In this document: in pieces, positions 35,601 to 44,633 of the stretch
Layout: the number at the start of each line of letters is the position of its first letter
Numbering within the stretch: position 1 is the first letter of the stretch
DNA from: Flavisolibacter longurius
GTDB lineage: Bacteria > Bacteroidota > Bacteroidia > Chitinophagales > Chitinophagaceae
NCBI GenBank assembly: GCA_013327885.1
Contig: JABUMY010000021.1
Span: 1-64,000, forward strand
DNA: 64,000 bases
Reading direction: 5' to 3'
Made by a program: the position numbers and the translations under genes
The notes under the pieces: generated by a model
What the model was told of the DNA's origin: nothing
Database searches by the model: none
The model's input: the letters and a program-made list of their open reading frames with translations, nothing else

Positions 35601-35784
35601 TGAGCTGTCCGTATATAACCGCTGGGGTGAACAGGTTTTTCATACAAAAGATCCGCAGAAAGGTTGGGATGGAAGTCGCGGCGGTCACCGGATGGAGACT
35701 GGTGCTTATGTATGGCTGTGCCGGTATACGTTAGAAACAGGCGAAGAAAGAGTGCAAAAAGGAACAGTGACGTTGGTAAAGTAG
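32671..35784 (+). CDS. Secreted Ig-repeat protein with gliding-motility type B C-terminal domain
   Basis: 1037 residues from ATG 32671, chosen because the signal peptide (LPGVIFFLFLSFSGFAQ) begins there; the frame is open to 32497. The N-terminal half has beta-propeller-like repeats (VVADNGDILACGNSGWGTGK). From about residue 590 come four or five Ig-like repeats with the pattern LG-D-x-FC-G ... L-AG-GF-SY-W-DGS ... GTY-V-V-D-GC. The final ~85 residues (IPTAFTPNRDGKNDVF ... VYNRWGEQVFHT ... GWDG) are the T9SS type B sorting domain. It is divergent from recG. Probably cell-surface or adhesive. Confidence 0.9.
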   Translation: MQSGPYERWLPGVIFFLFLSFSGFAQVQPPAQRGKSIPSKPAQLAIANARVQQECDAVFMVHFKALQEKLSLYDTEGTTDGGTLSVGRLENDEGFVMKLTGKTDLEWARSYTINGADPVTFKRIIPSGDGNFLLLGIQNRLTTPTNPAASVLVKMTGTGTILWSQVFSLGGADLDIYSMVVADNGDILACGNSGWGTGKISSFVLRLSGTGNILWRKQVHHSATSGPVYKQLYLDGNTLYVLADESADRSYFHLQQWDAANGQLTWNKRLAVPGSNKLEAGLVTKIGDTVYALLSQYIPSDFEPAKIAPRSMVVKFNDKGDYLGSFRLDIPEHSDMGYDQALAEHLPSSYLQTTDDNFVVAARRLSGGHGVTLTKFTPGGQAIWSESYHEQRNYVVASTKNRGGGVLVAGRLLPGADSDNTGYLMQANEAGIISGMFGDIGPCMSAPTLRVLERFSGITEAGSDVQDVTIAAALTGVSCTLTDGAVSMEFSKACNKPATCTGADLAGPDLVCAADAVATFSVTPNAECFLPATFIIDTSFAVFENNDPLTRTATIRFKKWGVTTVSVQIVDGCSVVLVDKQVTVARPAQTLDLGNDSTVCAVTNFRLDAGEGFLSYRWQDGSKASFFIATSPGIFYVDVTDACGATKRDSVVLQQLPTVVLPRKNRLKCNQDSVYINAPAGYTSYEWTPAYNITVTPTLDVVVYPDVDTTYYLKAVTPAGCVAYDTIRVTVLQVPKIDLGADRAFCLGDAVQLNAGPGFVSYVWNNIAGGQQKTVRQAGTYTVLGTTAEGCRSADTMSVLNVWPLPVVTLDKATSFCEGSEKLLQAGSFASYRWQDGSSQASFSAAGPGTYHVTVTDNHGCKGSDTTRITTLYPLPKNFLPQDTELCAGASISIAPLQVYPSYNWSTGSSAQSLVITVPGTYGLQVQDQNGCIGFDAIEVRAKQCVAGIHIPTAFTPNRDGKNDVFRALVYEKLKRFELSVYNRWGEQVFHTKDPQKGWDGSRGGHRMETGAYVWLCRYTLETGEERVQKGTVTLVK

Positions 35785-36056
35785 ATAAATAACAGAAGAG
35801 CACTTGCTGCTTAGTTTCGTGCAACTTGATGTATCAAATACTTGCTTGCTTTTTGCACCATTACTAACCACTGACAAAAGCACGCCCTATTTTTTTACCC
35901 TCCAGCAAATCCCTTCTGCCGGGCACGCCACTGCCCCAACTTTTGATTCTTGATAAGGTTTAATCACCAGCCGTTAAAGTTTTATTAAGGCCCGTGTTTC
36001 GGTATAGTACTTGACAAAGAGCGACAAAATCACTCTTTAACCGAAAAACACACAAA

Positions 36057-36371
36057 ATGAAAAAGAACATTTTTTTTCTCGGATTGATGGTTGTCGCCAT
36101 CGCCCTTTTCTCTTTCAGCATGACATACGTAGGTGGTATTAAGGGAACGGTTGCTCCCGCAGAAAGTGCAGGAACCGTATGGGCGTATAGTGGTACCGAC
36201 TCTACCAGCACACAAACAAAAGAAGGCGCTTTTGAGTTTTCTGGGCTTACTCCCGGTAACTACAAAATTGTAGTGGAAGCAAAAGCACCGTACAAGAATT
36301 ATGTAAAGGAAAACGTTGCCGTAGCCGACAGCCAGGTTGTTGACCTTGGCGCTATTCAATTAGAGCAATAA
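36057..36371 (+). CDS. Small exported carboxypeptidase-regulatory-like protein
   Basis: 104 residues. A signal peptide (MKKNIFFLGLMVVAIALFSF) precedes a single domain of the carboxypeptidase-regulatory/transthyretin-like fold: GGIKGTVAPAESAGTVWA, EGAFEFSGLTPGNYKIVVEA, QVVDLGAIQLEQ. The GxF-F-GL-PG-Y motif supports this. It is a stand-alone single domain. Function unknown; ends before a bidirectional terminator. Confidence 0.8.
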   Translation: MKKNIFFLGLMVVAIALFSFSMTYVGGIKGTVAPAESAGTVWAYSGTDSTSTQTKEGAFEFSGLTPGNYKIVVEAKAPYKNYVKENVAVADSQVVDLGAIQLEQ

Positions 36372-36531
36372 GGTTTTTCCTTCTTGTCCATTCCCCAGGC
36401 GGCTGCTACAGTAGCCCGGGGATGTGGCAAGTGTTTGTAACAACAAAGTATTTTTTGGGAGGGTTTGTAAACGCAAATCCGCCTCTTGTTTCATACGAAC
36501 ACAAAAATGGTCTCGGGTTATTCACTGCAAC

Positions 36532-36562
36532 AAAAAAGCGAAGGACTTTCCTTCGCTTTTTT
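36532..36562. terminator. Bidirectional terminator between the small exported gene and porV
   Basis: AAAAAAGCGAAGGA-CTTT-CCTTCGCTTTTTT, a perfect stem with A- and T-runs on either side, between two convergent genes. Confidence 0.93.
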
Positions 36563-36581
36563 ACGTTGTAGGCAAACAAAT

Positions 36582-37763
36582 TTATTGTGATCCATCACCA
36601 GCGCTTTCACCGGTCAGGTCAAACACAAGCGAAAAACGCAGGGTGTTGGCCAGGGGATTTTGGTTGATGCCCGAACCGGTTGGGATCAGGTAAGAAAAGT
36701 TCAAGCCAAACACATTGTACTTCACACCCACACCGGCTGTAAAATAGCGGCGGTTTCCTTTGGTTACGTTCTCGTAAAAATAACCGGCACGCAGCGAAAA
36801 CTGGTTGGCGTAAACATATTCAGCACCGGCAGAAACCTGGAACTCTTTCAGCTCTTCGCTAAAGCCGCCGGGTGCATCTCCAAACGAAGAAAACCAGGAA
36901 CTCACCACGCTTTTGCTCCGGTATTCGGCCAGGGCAGCCGGGTCAACAATGTTGCCGTTGGCATCTACCGGTGGTGTGGGAACCATCAGCTTGTTCACGT
37001 CAATACCAAACATGATCCTGTTGCTTTCATCCATCACGCTGGTATAAGTGGTACCCAAGCCAAGGTTGGCCGGGATAAAGTCACGCTGGTCGGCGTTATC
37101 GGTGTAAGAGATCTTTGCACCCAGGTTGGTCAAAGCAGCGCCAAAGGCCCAGCCTTGCCCCGCTTCGTCGTGTGCATTGTGGTAGATGCCCAGGTCACCG
37201 GCGACGGATTTACCAGCCTTGTAGCTGTTGCCGCTGATAGGGCTGTTGCCGGCAAGGTTGGAGTAGATAAATTTCAAGCCGATACCAAAACCTGTGCGTT
37301 CGCCCAGCTTACGCGAATAACCCACATCCACACCAAATTCGCGGGGATTGAACAACTGCAAAGGGTTGCCGCTGGCGTCGGTAAACTGGATCTGTCCAAG
37401 ACTGAAATAACGCAAGGAAGCCGAAATGGCCTGGTTGTCATCCAACTTGTGGTAGCCCGACATAGAAGCGAGGTAAACATCATTCACCAGGCGCTTCAGC
37501 CAGGGTGTATAGGTTACGTTCAAACCGGTGCGCAATTCATTAAAAGGAACCTTGCCCAGGTTAAAATAAGAGGAGCTGGCATCGGGTGTGGTGGCAATGG
37601 CCAAGTCACCCATACCGCCGGCCCGGGCATCGGGGGATATGCGAAGGAACGGAACGGCTGTTGTTACCACGTTAATCGGTCGGGCATTCTGTGCCTGTAC
37701 AGCGCTCACGCCTCCCGCCAGTAAAAGAGTAACGGCAGCCAATCGTAAAGCAGTTGATTTCAT
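36582..37763 (-). CDS. porV: T9SS outer-membrane protein PorV (LptO)
   Basis: A 393-residue FadL-like outer-membrane barrel of the type IX secretion system. Signal peptide ends SAVQAQN. Family features: INVVTTAVPFLRISPDARAG, GGMGDLAIATTPDASSSYFN, FAFG-type strand segments and a terminal aromatic-rich strand (YNVFGLNFSYLIPTGSG). PorV shuttles CTD-bearing cargo from the translocon to the PorU sortase. The porU gene lies 70 bp upstream on the same strand, so they form an operon. Confidence 0.95.
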   Translation of the reverse strand: MKSTALRLAAVTLLLAGGVSAVQAQNARPINVVTTAVPFLRISPDARAGGMGDLAIATTPDASSSYFNLGKVPFNELRTGLNVTYTPWLKRLVNDVYLASMSGYHKLDDNQAISASLRYFSLGQIQFTDASGNPLQLFNPREFGVDVGYSRKLGERTGFGIGLKFIYSNLAGNSPISGNSYKAGKSVAGDLGIYHNAHDEAGQGWAFGAALTNLGAKISYTDNADQRDFIPANLGLGTTYTSVMDESNRIMFGIDVNKLMVPTPPVDANGNIVDPAALAEYRSKSVVSSWFSSFGDAPGGFSEELKEFQVSAGAEYVYANQFSLRAGYFYENVTKGNRRYFTAGVGVKYNVFGLNFSYLIPTGSGINQNPLANTLRFSLVFDLTGESAGDGSQ

Positions 37764-37833
37764 AGTTTGTTTTTAAAAGTGCGTGAAATTAGAGAGTTTT
37801 TTGTGGTTTGATTTATTTTTTCAGGATGGGATC

Positions 37834-40800
37834 CTACTGCAGAAGGGCCAGTTTGCCCCATTGGCTGGCCCCTTTCCCATGTGCAGTTTTTACAGAAAGG
37901 CGGTAGATATAAATGCCCCGCCCAATCTTGTCGCCCCATTCATCGCGTCCATCCCAGGACAACTCAAAGGAACGGTTTCCGGGGGTGTTTATTGTCCGGC
38001 TGAGGGTTTTAATTTGTTTTCCGCCCACGGTAAAAATTTCCACCCGGCAATAAAGATCAACACCCGGCTGGTTGTGCTCAAACCAAAAAGCCGTATTGGT
38101 AGTGAAGGGGTTGGGATAATTCAAGACACGGGAAAGCGTTAAGCGTTCATTGTTGGCCACAATAAAACTGAGCACTGTTTCAGCCGAATTGTTCACCACA
38201 TCCCAGGCCTTTATCGTAAGCGTATGCGGTCCGGGGGGTAAGGCCGGCAGCTGAAAACGTGCCGTTCCCCGCTGGTAGCTGTCCAGGTCAGATTCATAAA
38301 AATTGTTCAGCACAAAATACTGGTCGTTGTTGTTGTCAAGCGTGGCCACAATGTCGTGGTTGATGCTGCCGGTGCCGGTATTGATGCCGGAAGAATCGGA
38401 AAGCTTCAGCAGCAGGATGGGTGCTTCGTTGGCAAGGCTGCCGTTGACAAAGCGTTCGTCATTCAGGTAAGCCCTGATCTCCGGGCCTGTGTTATCCGCT
38501 GTTCCACCCTGCGCTGTGCCGCCGATCAATATATTTTTCGAATAACCGGCGCCATCCCTGCTGCCATCTTCGGCATACAGGCTAAGCTTACCGGCTCCGT
38601 ACTGAAAATTGATGTCTTTCGGTAACCGGAAACTGGCGGTAAACCGTCCACCGGCCGCCGTTACTTTCCCCCGGAACAACACCGACGACAGGTCGGGATA
38701 GGCTACCGGAAGGCTGCCGGCGTCATTGCCCAGGGTTGTAACGCTTCGTTCTTTGTCGTAAAGCGACAGGTGGACCCTTCCGTTGAAAGAAGTTTGCAGC
38801 ACACCGTTCCGGTCCTGCACTTCGCCTTCGAGGGTTACCATCTCCGCTGCCCCAAGTGTGTCGGGCTGTGAGGACAGTGGCTTTCCGTTCACTGCTGAAA
38901 GGGCCACCTGCAGCGAAGGAAAGGCGAGCCGCATGGCCGGGTCGCCTAACAGGGAAAACTTCCGGTTGTTGACCACATCACCCGTGGTGGTGTAGGTTAG
39001 GTTTTTGGAAGCCTGTACTGCTTCGCCAAGGGTTTTATAGTTACCGTTGGCATCCCTTTCCAGTGCCGTTTTTACATAATTGGTATTCATCACCCGGTTG
39101 CTGTTGGCAAACACCACTCGTGACGTGGTCATCAGCGCAATGGCGCCGGTCTTCGGACGAACCAGCAGGTCTTCACCAAGGGAATAAATGAGCGGGTTGT
39201 CATAAGTGGCAAAATCGCAGGTAGCCGTAATGAACAGGGGCAGGCGGTTCTCGTTTTTCCAGTTGGCAACAATGGTTTGGTCCAGCACCACTTCTTCGGC
39301 CAGACGTGGCGGGCCACCGTGGCCCGCGTAGTTCCATACCAGGGTGCCGTTGTAAATATTGCTGTTGATGGCCGCATTGGCGGCAGGGTAGCGGCCACCG
39401 GCGCCACCGCTTTCCTGCTGAAATGCATCCAGGTAAATTTTGCGGGGATTGAACACCGGTGCCGTGGCCGAAACCGTTGCCGTTACGGCTTCAGCATCCT
39501 GCAGGTGCAGGTTCTGGTCTTCGTCGTCGGCAATAAAATCAAGCTGGGTACGCCAGGGTCCAAGGGCTGCCGGGGAATGGTAGGCCAGCACTTTGTCAAC
39601 AAACGCTGTGGCTTCCTCCATCTTTGTGGCCGGAATACGGCCGATGCCTATGTCCAGCGTACTGACGATGGCGGTGGAATTGATGTCTTCGGCATCTTCC
39701 AAAAAACCAAAAAAATCATCCGATGTATAGGTGGCCAGCGGGTCTAGCGAAGCGGCGCTTTCATATACCGGTACAAAGGATGTGTTGTTTTTGATCCGGT
39801 CTTTGTAGTCGAACGATCCTTTGCCAAACAGGAGAAGGTACCTGCCCCCGCTGTTCCAGGAGGCCCGGTAGCGGTCAAAATAAAGTTTGGCAAAATCGCG
39901 GATAGCTGCTGGGTCGGGAATGCCGCCGGCAAATTCATTAAAAACCTGATCCGTAGTGACCACTACCACACGCAGGTTTCGCTCCTGGTGAAACCGGGCC
40001 AGTCGCTGCGCCTGCGGCAGAAAGAGGGGGGCCGTAACGATCAGGTAGTCGGCTTCGGTAGTAGCGTGCAGGTTTTGAGGGGCCAGGCGGCCTTCGGCTT
40101 TTGGTGTCGAGAAAGACGTTGCAAAGGCAACATATTCCCGCAGTCGTTGGGCCTCGTTGCTGAAACGAAGCAAATTGCCGGTTTGCGTACCGGCCATGAC
40201 AACGGGTTGAAACGGATCGGTAACATCCCAAACCTGCGCCGTTGCGTCCGGAACGGTCAACTGAAAGGAAACGGCTGCATTGCCCACGGTTTGCCAGTCG
40301 CGGAAGCGGAGCTGCTGCCCGGCCGGCAGCACCAGGGCCCGGCGACAAAAAAACCGGAACCAGTTCAGCCAGCCCTGGCTGTTGGCACTGCCGGGAGAAA
40401 AAGTTATGTCTACCCTGGCCGTTGTTCCATTTAAAACACCGCCGGAACGTTGCCCCGCCTCTTGGGCAAACAAAGCATACTGACCCGTGGGGATGCTGCG
40501 AACCGGAACCTGCGCCAGCAAGGAATTGTTCAGCGAAACCGAAAAATTGCTGCCCGCATTCACCGATCGTGCCGCTACATCAACTTCCAGGGTTGCCGCT
40601 CCCGGCGCAAGGTCGGAGAGTGGCAGGGAAAAACTGCGGGTAAGGGTTCGCCCGGAAAGTGCAGAAAATTCTTCGCCCCACCAGCCTTTCCCGCTCGAAA
40701 GAAAGTTCACCGAATCCTGCTCGTGAAAATAGCGTTCGTCAAAGGTGGTCGTGCTGGTGACGGCTGCCGGCGGGTTGAGTTGCGCCGTCACCCGTTTTCC

Positions 40801-41280
40801 GTTGCCACCGATCGTTATAAAATAATAGGCTTTTTCGGTGTAGAGGTTTTTCTGATGGGTAAACCGCTGTGCGGCGGAATCCTTCACCCATTTGTGTGGC
40901 CCTTCGGCATAAAACAGGGCATAATCGCTGGCGTTCAACTGGCCATCACCACCATCCACTACAGCAATGGCCAGTTCTTCCAAGTCATCAATGCGGGGTT
41001 CGCCAGCCCTTTCAGGCAGCATGCCATTGCCCCCGGCAAAAAGACGGATCTGCGCAGAAGGTATGGCACCGCTGATACCCAGGGTGGAAAGAAAAGAGGC
41101 GTCGAGCTTGTAAACACCGGTTTCCGGCACGCTGATCTTGTACCACGCCCCGCTGGCCAGAACAGACGCCGGCTTAAAGGTTCGCTGGCCGGTAACCGGC
41201 ACCGAAACGGCCAGGAAAATTCCCGGGAGCAGCAGTCGTTGAAAGGCAGTTATCAGCAGCTTAGTAAAATCCACATGCAA
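37834..41280 (-). CDS. porU: T9SS C-terminal-signal peptidase (sortase) PorU
   Basis: 1148 residues, gingipain-like C25 cysteine peptidase. The catalytic pair is visible as His654 in WNYAGHGGPPRL and Cys688 in TATCDFATYD. The N-terminal domain (WYKISVPETGVYKLDASFL) and FGKGSFDYKDRI are typical of PorU. PorU removes the CTD of T9SS cargo and attaches the protein to A-LPS at the cell surface. It ends in its own CTD-like module (NYPNPFTTNTAFWFEH ... YIYRLSVK). Order porU-porV with divergent gldJ is conserved in Bacteroidota. Confidence 0.95.
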   Translation of the reverse strand: MHVDFTKLLITAFQRLLLPGIFLAVSVPVTGQRTFKPASVLASGAWYKISVPETGVYKLDASFLSTLGISGAIPSAQIRLFAGGNGMLPERAGEPRIDDLEELAIAVVDGGDGQLNASDYALFYAEGPHKWVKDSAAQRFTHQKNLYTEKAYYFITIGGNGKRVTAQLNPPAAVTSTTTFDERYFHEQDSVNFLSSGKGWWGEEFSALSGRTLTRSFSLPLSDLAPGAATLEVDVAARSVNAGSNFSVSLNNSLLAQVPVRSIPTGQYALFAQEAGQRSGGVLNGTTARVDITFSPGSANSQGWLNWFRFFCRRALVLPAGQQLRFRDWQTVGNAAVSFQLTVPDATAQVWDVTDPFQPVVMAGTQTGNLLRFSNEAQRLREYVAFATSFSTPKAEGRLAPQNLHATTEADYLIVTAPLFLPQAQRLARFHQERNLRVVVVTTDQVFNEFAGGIPDPAAIRDFAKLYFDRYRASWNSGGRYLLLFGKGSFDYKDRIKNNTSFVPVYESAASLDPLATYTSDDFFGFLEDAEDINSTAIVSTLDIGIGRIPATKMEEATAFVDKVLAYHSPAALGPWRTQLDFIADDEDQNLHLQDAEAVTATVSATAPVFNPRKIYLDAFQQESGGAGGRYPAANAAINSNIYNGTLVWNYAGHGGPPRLAEEVVLDQTIVANWKNENRLPLFITATCDFATYDNPLIYSLGEDLLVRPKTGAIALMTTSRVVFANSNRVMNTNYVKTALERDANGNYKTLGEAVQASKNLTYTTTGDVVNNRKFSLLGDPAMRLAFPSLQVALSAVNGKPLSSQPDTLGAAEMVTLEGEVQDRNGVLQTSFNGRVHLSLYDKERSVTTLGNDAGSLPVAYPDLSSVLFRGKVTAAGGRFTASFRLPKDINFQYGAGKLSLYAEDGSRDGAGYSKNILIGGTAQGGTADNTGPEIRAYLNDERFVNGSLANEAPILLLKLSDSSGINTGTGSINHDIVATLDNNNDQYFVLNNFYESDLDSYQRGTARFQLPALPPGPHTLTIKAWDVVNNSAETVLSFIVANNERLTLSRVLNYPNPFTTNTAFWFEHNQPGVDLYCRVEIFTVGGKQIKTLSRTINTPGNRSFELSWDGRDEWGDKIGRGIYIYRLSVKTAHGKGASQWGKLALLQ

Positions 41281-41468
41281 AAAACGTGTTTTCCATTCTA
41301 TAATTTTATCGTAAACCCTCTATATTCGCAAACCGCCTTAAAAAAATGCTTTGTGCCTTTACAATAATTGGTACAGGGTGCCGTTAATGTAGTTCGGAAC
41401 AAAGGTTTTATACAAAGGCGGCACATGTAAAAATCCATGTGTCCTTTAGAAAGACAAAAAAAGCAACC

Positions 41469-43010
41469 ATGCAAGTTAAAAATCTGGTAATCCTATTATC
41501 CTGCACTGCTGCTCTCGCAAGCTGTAATTTATTTAAGAAGAAACCACAACAATCTGACGTCACCGGCTGGAATTACAACGACAAAAACCAGGGCGGCTTC
41601 CAGGTATCGAAAGCTACCGAGCAAGCCACCGGTCCCGGTTTGGTGTTTGTTCAGGGCGGAACCTTTACCATGGGTCAAACCGATGAAGACGTAATGGGCG
41701 AATGGAACAACATTCCGCGCCGTGTTACCGTGAACTCTTTTTATATGGACCGCACCGAGGTGGCCAACGTTCACTACCGCGAATACATTCACTGGCTCAC
41801 CCGCATCTTCCCCCCGGATGAAGAGCAAGGCCAGAAAGTATTGTATGCCGCCCTGCCCGATACCCTCGTATGGCGCAGTGAACTGAGCTACAACGAACCC
41901 CTTGTAGAATATTATTTCCGTCACCCAAGCTTCAACAACTACCCGGTAGTGGGTGTAAGCTGGAGACAGGCACACGATTTCTGCCTGTGGCGTAGCGACC
42001 GTGTGAACGAAGGTCTCCTGATGGACAAAGGCCTTGTATCGCCGCAAAATATCAAATCGCAGAACGGTGCCGGACAGGACAACTTCACTACCAAATCTTA
42101 CCTTCTTGGTTTGTACACACCGCAGCCCGGCAGAGGCGTGAATTCGAAAAAGAATCCACTGCGTGATGCCGAAGGCCGTCCCCGTGCACAGGCTACTATG
42201 GAAGATGGCATTCTGCAGCCCGACTACCGCCTGCCGTTTGAAGCCGAGTGGGAATATGCTGCTTATGGTTTAATCAACCAAAACCCGCGTCCTACCAACA
42301 AAGAAGGAAAACGTGGTGAGGAACTGCAATCCAACAAACAGATTTATCCCTGGGCTGTAAACGTAAACGGCCTGCGTGACACAAAACACGGTAGCTGGCA
42401 GGGTCAGTTCCTGGCTAACTTTAAGCGGGGTTCGGGTGACAACGCCGGTGTGGCCGGTGGTTTGAACGACCGTGCTGTATACACTGCCGAAGTAAATGCC
42501 TTTTACCCCAACGGTTTTGGTCTTTATAACATGGCCGGTAACGTAAGCGAATGGGTATTTGACGTGTATCGCCCCATGAACTCACTGGATATGGAAGATG
42601 TGGCCCCTGTACGCGGTAACCGCTTCCAAACGCAAATGAAGAACGAGAATGGTGAAGCTGAAGTGGACAGCATGGGCCGTGTACGGATGCGTGATGTGAC
42701 TGACGCTGAAAGCCGCAACCGCCGCAACTACCAGCGTGGTAACGTGATCAACTTCCTGGATGGTGACTCACTCTCCAACTCTTCGTATGGTTATGGCCTT
42801 ACCACCCTTATTTCCGACAGAACAAGGGTTTACAAAGGCGGTAGCTGGAACGACCGTGCTTACTGGCTGAGCCCCGGCACACGCCGTTACCTGGAAGAAG
42901 ACCAGGCCATGAGCACCATCGGTTTCCGTTGCGCCATGGACCGGATGGGTAGCCCCGAAGGCAACAAGCGCAAAACCGGTAACTTCTGGAAATCGAAAAA
43001 GCAACGCTAA
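41469..43010 (+). CDS. gldJ: Gliding motility / T9SS lipoprotein GldJ
   Basis: 513 residues from ATG 41469, chosen for its lipoprotein signal: lipobox LASC with Cys19. The rest is a formylglycine-generating-enzyme (sulfatase-modifying) fold: GTFTMGQTDEDVMGEW, NSFYMDRTEVANVHYREY, PVVGVSWRQAHDFC, YRLPFEAEWEYAAYG, NMAGNVSEWVFDVYR, YKGGSWNDRAYWLSPG, STIGFRCAM. GldJ stabilises GldK and is required for T9SS secretion and gliding. Its location next to porU/porV supports GldJ over its paralogue GldK. A terminator follows 16 bp after the stop. Confidence 0.92.
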   Translation: MQVKNLVILLSCTAALASCNLFKKKPQQSDVTGWNYNDKNQGGFQVSKATEQATGPGLVFVQGGTFTMGQTDEDVMGEWNNIPRRVTVNSFYMDRTEVANVHYREYIHWLTRIFPPDEEQGQKVLYAALPDTLVWRSELSYNEPLVEYYFRHPSFNNYPVVGVSWRQAHDFCLWRSDRVNEGLLMDKGLVSPQNIKSQNGAGQDNFTTKSYLLGLYTPQPGRGVNSKKNPLRDAEGRPRAQATMEDGILQPDYRLPFEAEWEYAAYGLINQNPRPTNKEGKRGEELQSNKQIYPWAVNVNGLRDTKHGSWQGQFLANFKRGSGDNAGVAGGLNDRAVYTAEVNAFYPNGFGLYNMAGNVSEWVFDVYRPMNSLDMEDVAPVRGNRFQTQMKNENGEAEVDSMGRVRMRDVTDAESRNRRNYQRGNVINFLDGDSLSNSSYGYGLTTLISDRTRVYKGGSWNDRAYWLSPGTRRYLEEDQAMSTIGFRCAMDRMGSPEGNKRKTGNFWKSKKQR

Positions 43011-43025
43011 GTCATCGTTAAATAA

Positions 43026-43059
43026 TAAAAAAGCCCGCCTCAAAAGGCGGGCTTTTTTA
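43026..43059. terminator. Terminator after gldJ
   Basis: AAAAAAGCCCGCCT-CAAA-AGGCGGGCTTTTTTAT, a strong 9-bp G/C stem with flanking A- and T-runs. Confidence 0.95.
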
Positions 43060-43117
43060 TTGCCCTTCACTTATCCACATCCGGCAATAGATCGGGCCTG
43101 TTGCCGTTTTAAAGAGC

Positions 43118-43678
43118 ATGAAAGCCGTTATCCTCTTCCTCCTGGCCTTTTTCACGCTGTCTGCAGTACCGCTGGAATTGGACAAGGCAGAAGCGCAGAA
43201 AGCGTTTGTGTTGCTGAATAAAATCAGGGCAAACCCCGGTGCCTTTACCGAAGAAATGCCCTTCCTCGCCGAAATAGGGAAAAAGCCCCTGTTAAAGTGG
43301 AACGATACGTTGGCGGCGGTAGCGGAAGCAAAGGCGCTGGACATGGCTACAAGACAATACATGGCGCATGTTGACCCGGAAGGCTATGGCATGAACCATT
43401 TCATTAACAAAGCAGGCTATAAGCTGAATGTCAAATGGTTAACCAAAAAGGAGATGAATTATTTCGAGTCGCTGAGCGCCGGGGCGCCGGATGGTGAAAC
43501 CGCTATCCGCAACCTCATTATTGATAAAAATGTGCCTTCGCTGGGACACCGTAAACACTTGCTGGGACTGGACGAATGGAATGCTTCGCTGTACGATATC
43601 GGGATCGGTTATGCCCGCCCGGTTGAAAATTCAAGATTCAGGAGTTATGTTTGTGTGCTGATTGCAAGGCATGATTAG
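43118..43678 (+). CDS. CAP-domain (SCP/PR1-like) secreted protein
   Basis: 186 residues. A signal-like start (MKAVILFLLAFFTLSAV) is followed by a CAP domain: LLNKIRANPGAFTEEMPFL, LKWNDTLAAVAEAKALDMA, YMAHVDPEGYGMNHFI, YFESLSAGAPDGETAIRNLI, VPSLGHRKHLLG, DIGIGYARP. The His in the AHVD motif and the GHRKHLLG segment are the usual cavity residues. Function of bacterial CAP proteins is mostly undefined. No T9SS tail. Confidence 0.9.
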   Translation: MKAVILFLLAFFTLSAVPLELDKAEAQKAFVLLNKIRANPGAFTEEMPFLAEIGKKPLLKWNDTLAAVAEAKALDMATRQYMAHVDPEGYGMNHFINKAGYKLNVKWLTKKEMNYFESLSAGAPDGETAIRNLIIDKNVPSLGHRKHLLGLDEWNASLYDIGIGYARPVENSRFRSYVCVLIARHD

Positions 43679-43823
43679 ACAGAAAGTTGATTGAAGGGTA
43701 TAAGAAACGGAAAGGAAACAAGGCTCCGGGATTGTTCTTCTGTACAGGAAGCAATGGGGTTTGCCAACGATCTTTTTCTCATTTTCTAACAGTTGCGAAA
43801 GCAACTCTAAAAAAAATCCGCGT

Positions 43824-44336
43824 ATGATCCAAGTCATCAAACGAAAACTACCTGCTCTGCTTTTTTCGTTGTTTTTGAGCGCTGCCGTTCAGGCGCAGAA
43901 AGTGGTAAAGAAGTTCATTAAGAAATATGAGCACATTGCCGTTGAAAACATGCAAAAGCACAACATCCCGGCAAGCATTATCCTGGGTGTAAGCATTGTG
44001 GAAAGTGCCGCCGGCGAAAGCGCCATTGCCAAGGCACTGCGCAACTTCTTTGGCGTTAAGGGCAAAAACAGCAGCTCTTTGGAAAAGCTGGGCTACAAAT
44101 CGGCTTATCGTGAGTTTGAGTCTGCCGAAGCCAGCTTTGAGCATTTCTGCGAGATGCTGAAAAGGAAAAAATTCTACGTAAAGCTGAAAACCAGCTCTGA
44201 TTACAAGCAGTGGCTGAAAAGCATGAACGCGGCTTCGTATGCCGAAGCCAAGGAAAAATGGGTGGCCGATATTACCCGCACCATTCATAAATACGAGCTT
44301 TACAAGCTGGACCAGCCGGTTCAGCCCAGTTTCTAA
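43824..44336 (+). CDS. Glucosaminidase-domain peptidoglycan hydrolase
   Basis: 170 residues from ATG 43824, where the signal peptide (LPALLFSLFLSAAVQAQ) begins; the frame is open from 43761. The single domain is of the mannosyl-glycoprotein endo-beta-N-acetylglucosaminidase family: YEHIAVENMQKHNIPASIIL, then GVSIVESAAGESAIAK with the likely catalytic Glu in VESAAGES, NFFGVKGKN and FHCEML-type FEHFCEMLKRKKFYVKL. It probably trims peptidoglycan in the periplasm. No LysM or other anchor. A strong terminator follows. Confidence 0.9.
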   Translation: MIQVIKRKLPALLFSLFLSAAVQAQKVVKKFIKKYEHIAVENMQKHNIPASIILGVSIVESAAGESAIAKALRNFFGVKGKNSSSLEKLGYKSAYREFESAEASFEHFCEMLKRKKFYVKLKTSSDYKQWLKSMNAASYAEAKEKWVADITRTIHKYELYKLDQPVQPSF

Positions 44337-44352
44337 AATCGTTTTATCGATC

Positions 44353-44385
44353 AAAAAAGCCATCCTCAGGAGGATGGCTTTTTTA
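44353..44385. terminator. Bidirectional terminator after the glucosaminidase gene
   Basis: AAAAAAGCCATCCTC-AG-GAGGATGGCTTTTTTA lies between convergent genes and can serve both. Confidence 0.93.
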
Positions 44386-44402
44386 TGCTTGTGAGTGATG
44401 CT

Positions 44403-44633
44403 TTAGAGGATCAATCCCCGGTCTTCGTCCTGTTCTGTCATTCTCCTTCTGCCCGAAGCTTGTCCGCCCTTTTTCCCTGCTTCTTTCGCTTCTTCCGTAC
44501 TCCACTCATGGGCAACGCCTTGCTGGTGAGCAGCCCGTCCGCCCTGGCTGGCAATCTGCCGCTGCCGTTCGGGGCTCATCACGGCAAACCCTCTTTTTGA
44601 TTTTGGTTGTTCCAGATTTTGGTTTTCTTGCAT
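44403..44633 (-). CDS. KGG-motif stress protein (con-10/YciG-like)
   Basis: 76 hydrophilic residues with the paired KGG-type repeats RGFAVMSPERQRQIASQGG and STEEAKEAGKKGGQASGRRR. Such small Gly/Lys/Arg-rich proteins accumulate under general stress or in spores in other bacteria and often sit near DUF892 (YciE/YciF) genes, as here about 800 bp away. Molecular function unknown. Confidence 0.88.
   Translation of the reverse strand: MQENQNLEQPKSKRGFAVMSPERQRQIASQGGRAAHQQGVAHEWSTEEAKEAGKKGGQASGRRRMTEQDEDRGLIL

Noticed and set aside
36660-37724. A 354-codon plus-strand open frame
   Set aside because: It is fully antisense to porV and its composition is that of a shadow frame; no domain, signal or start context supports it.
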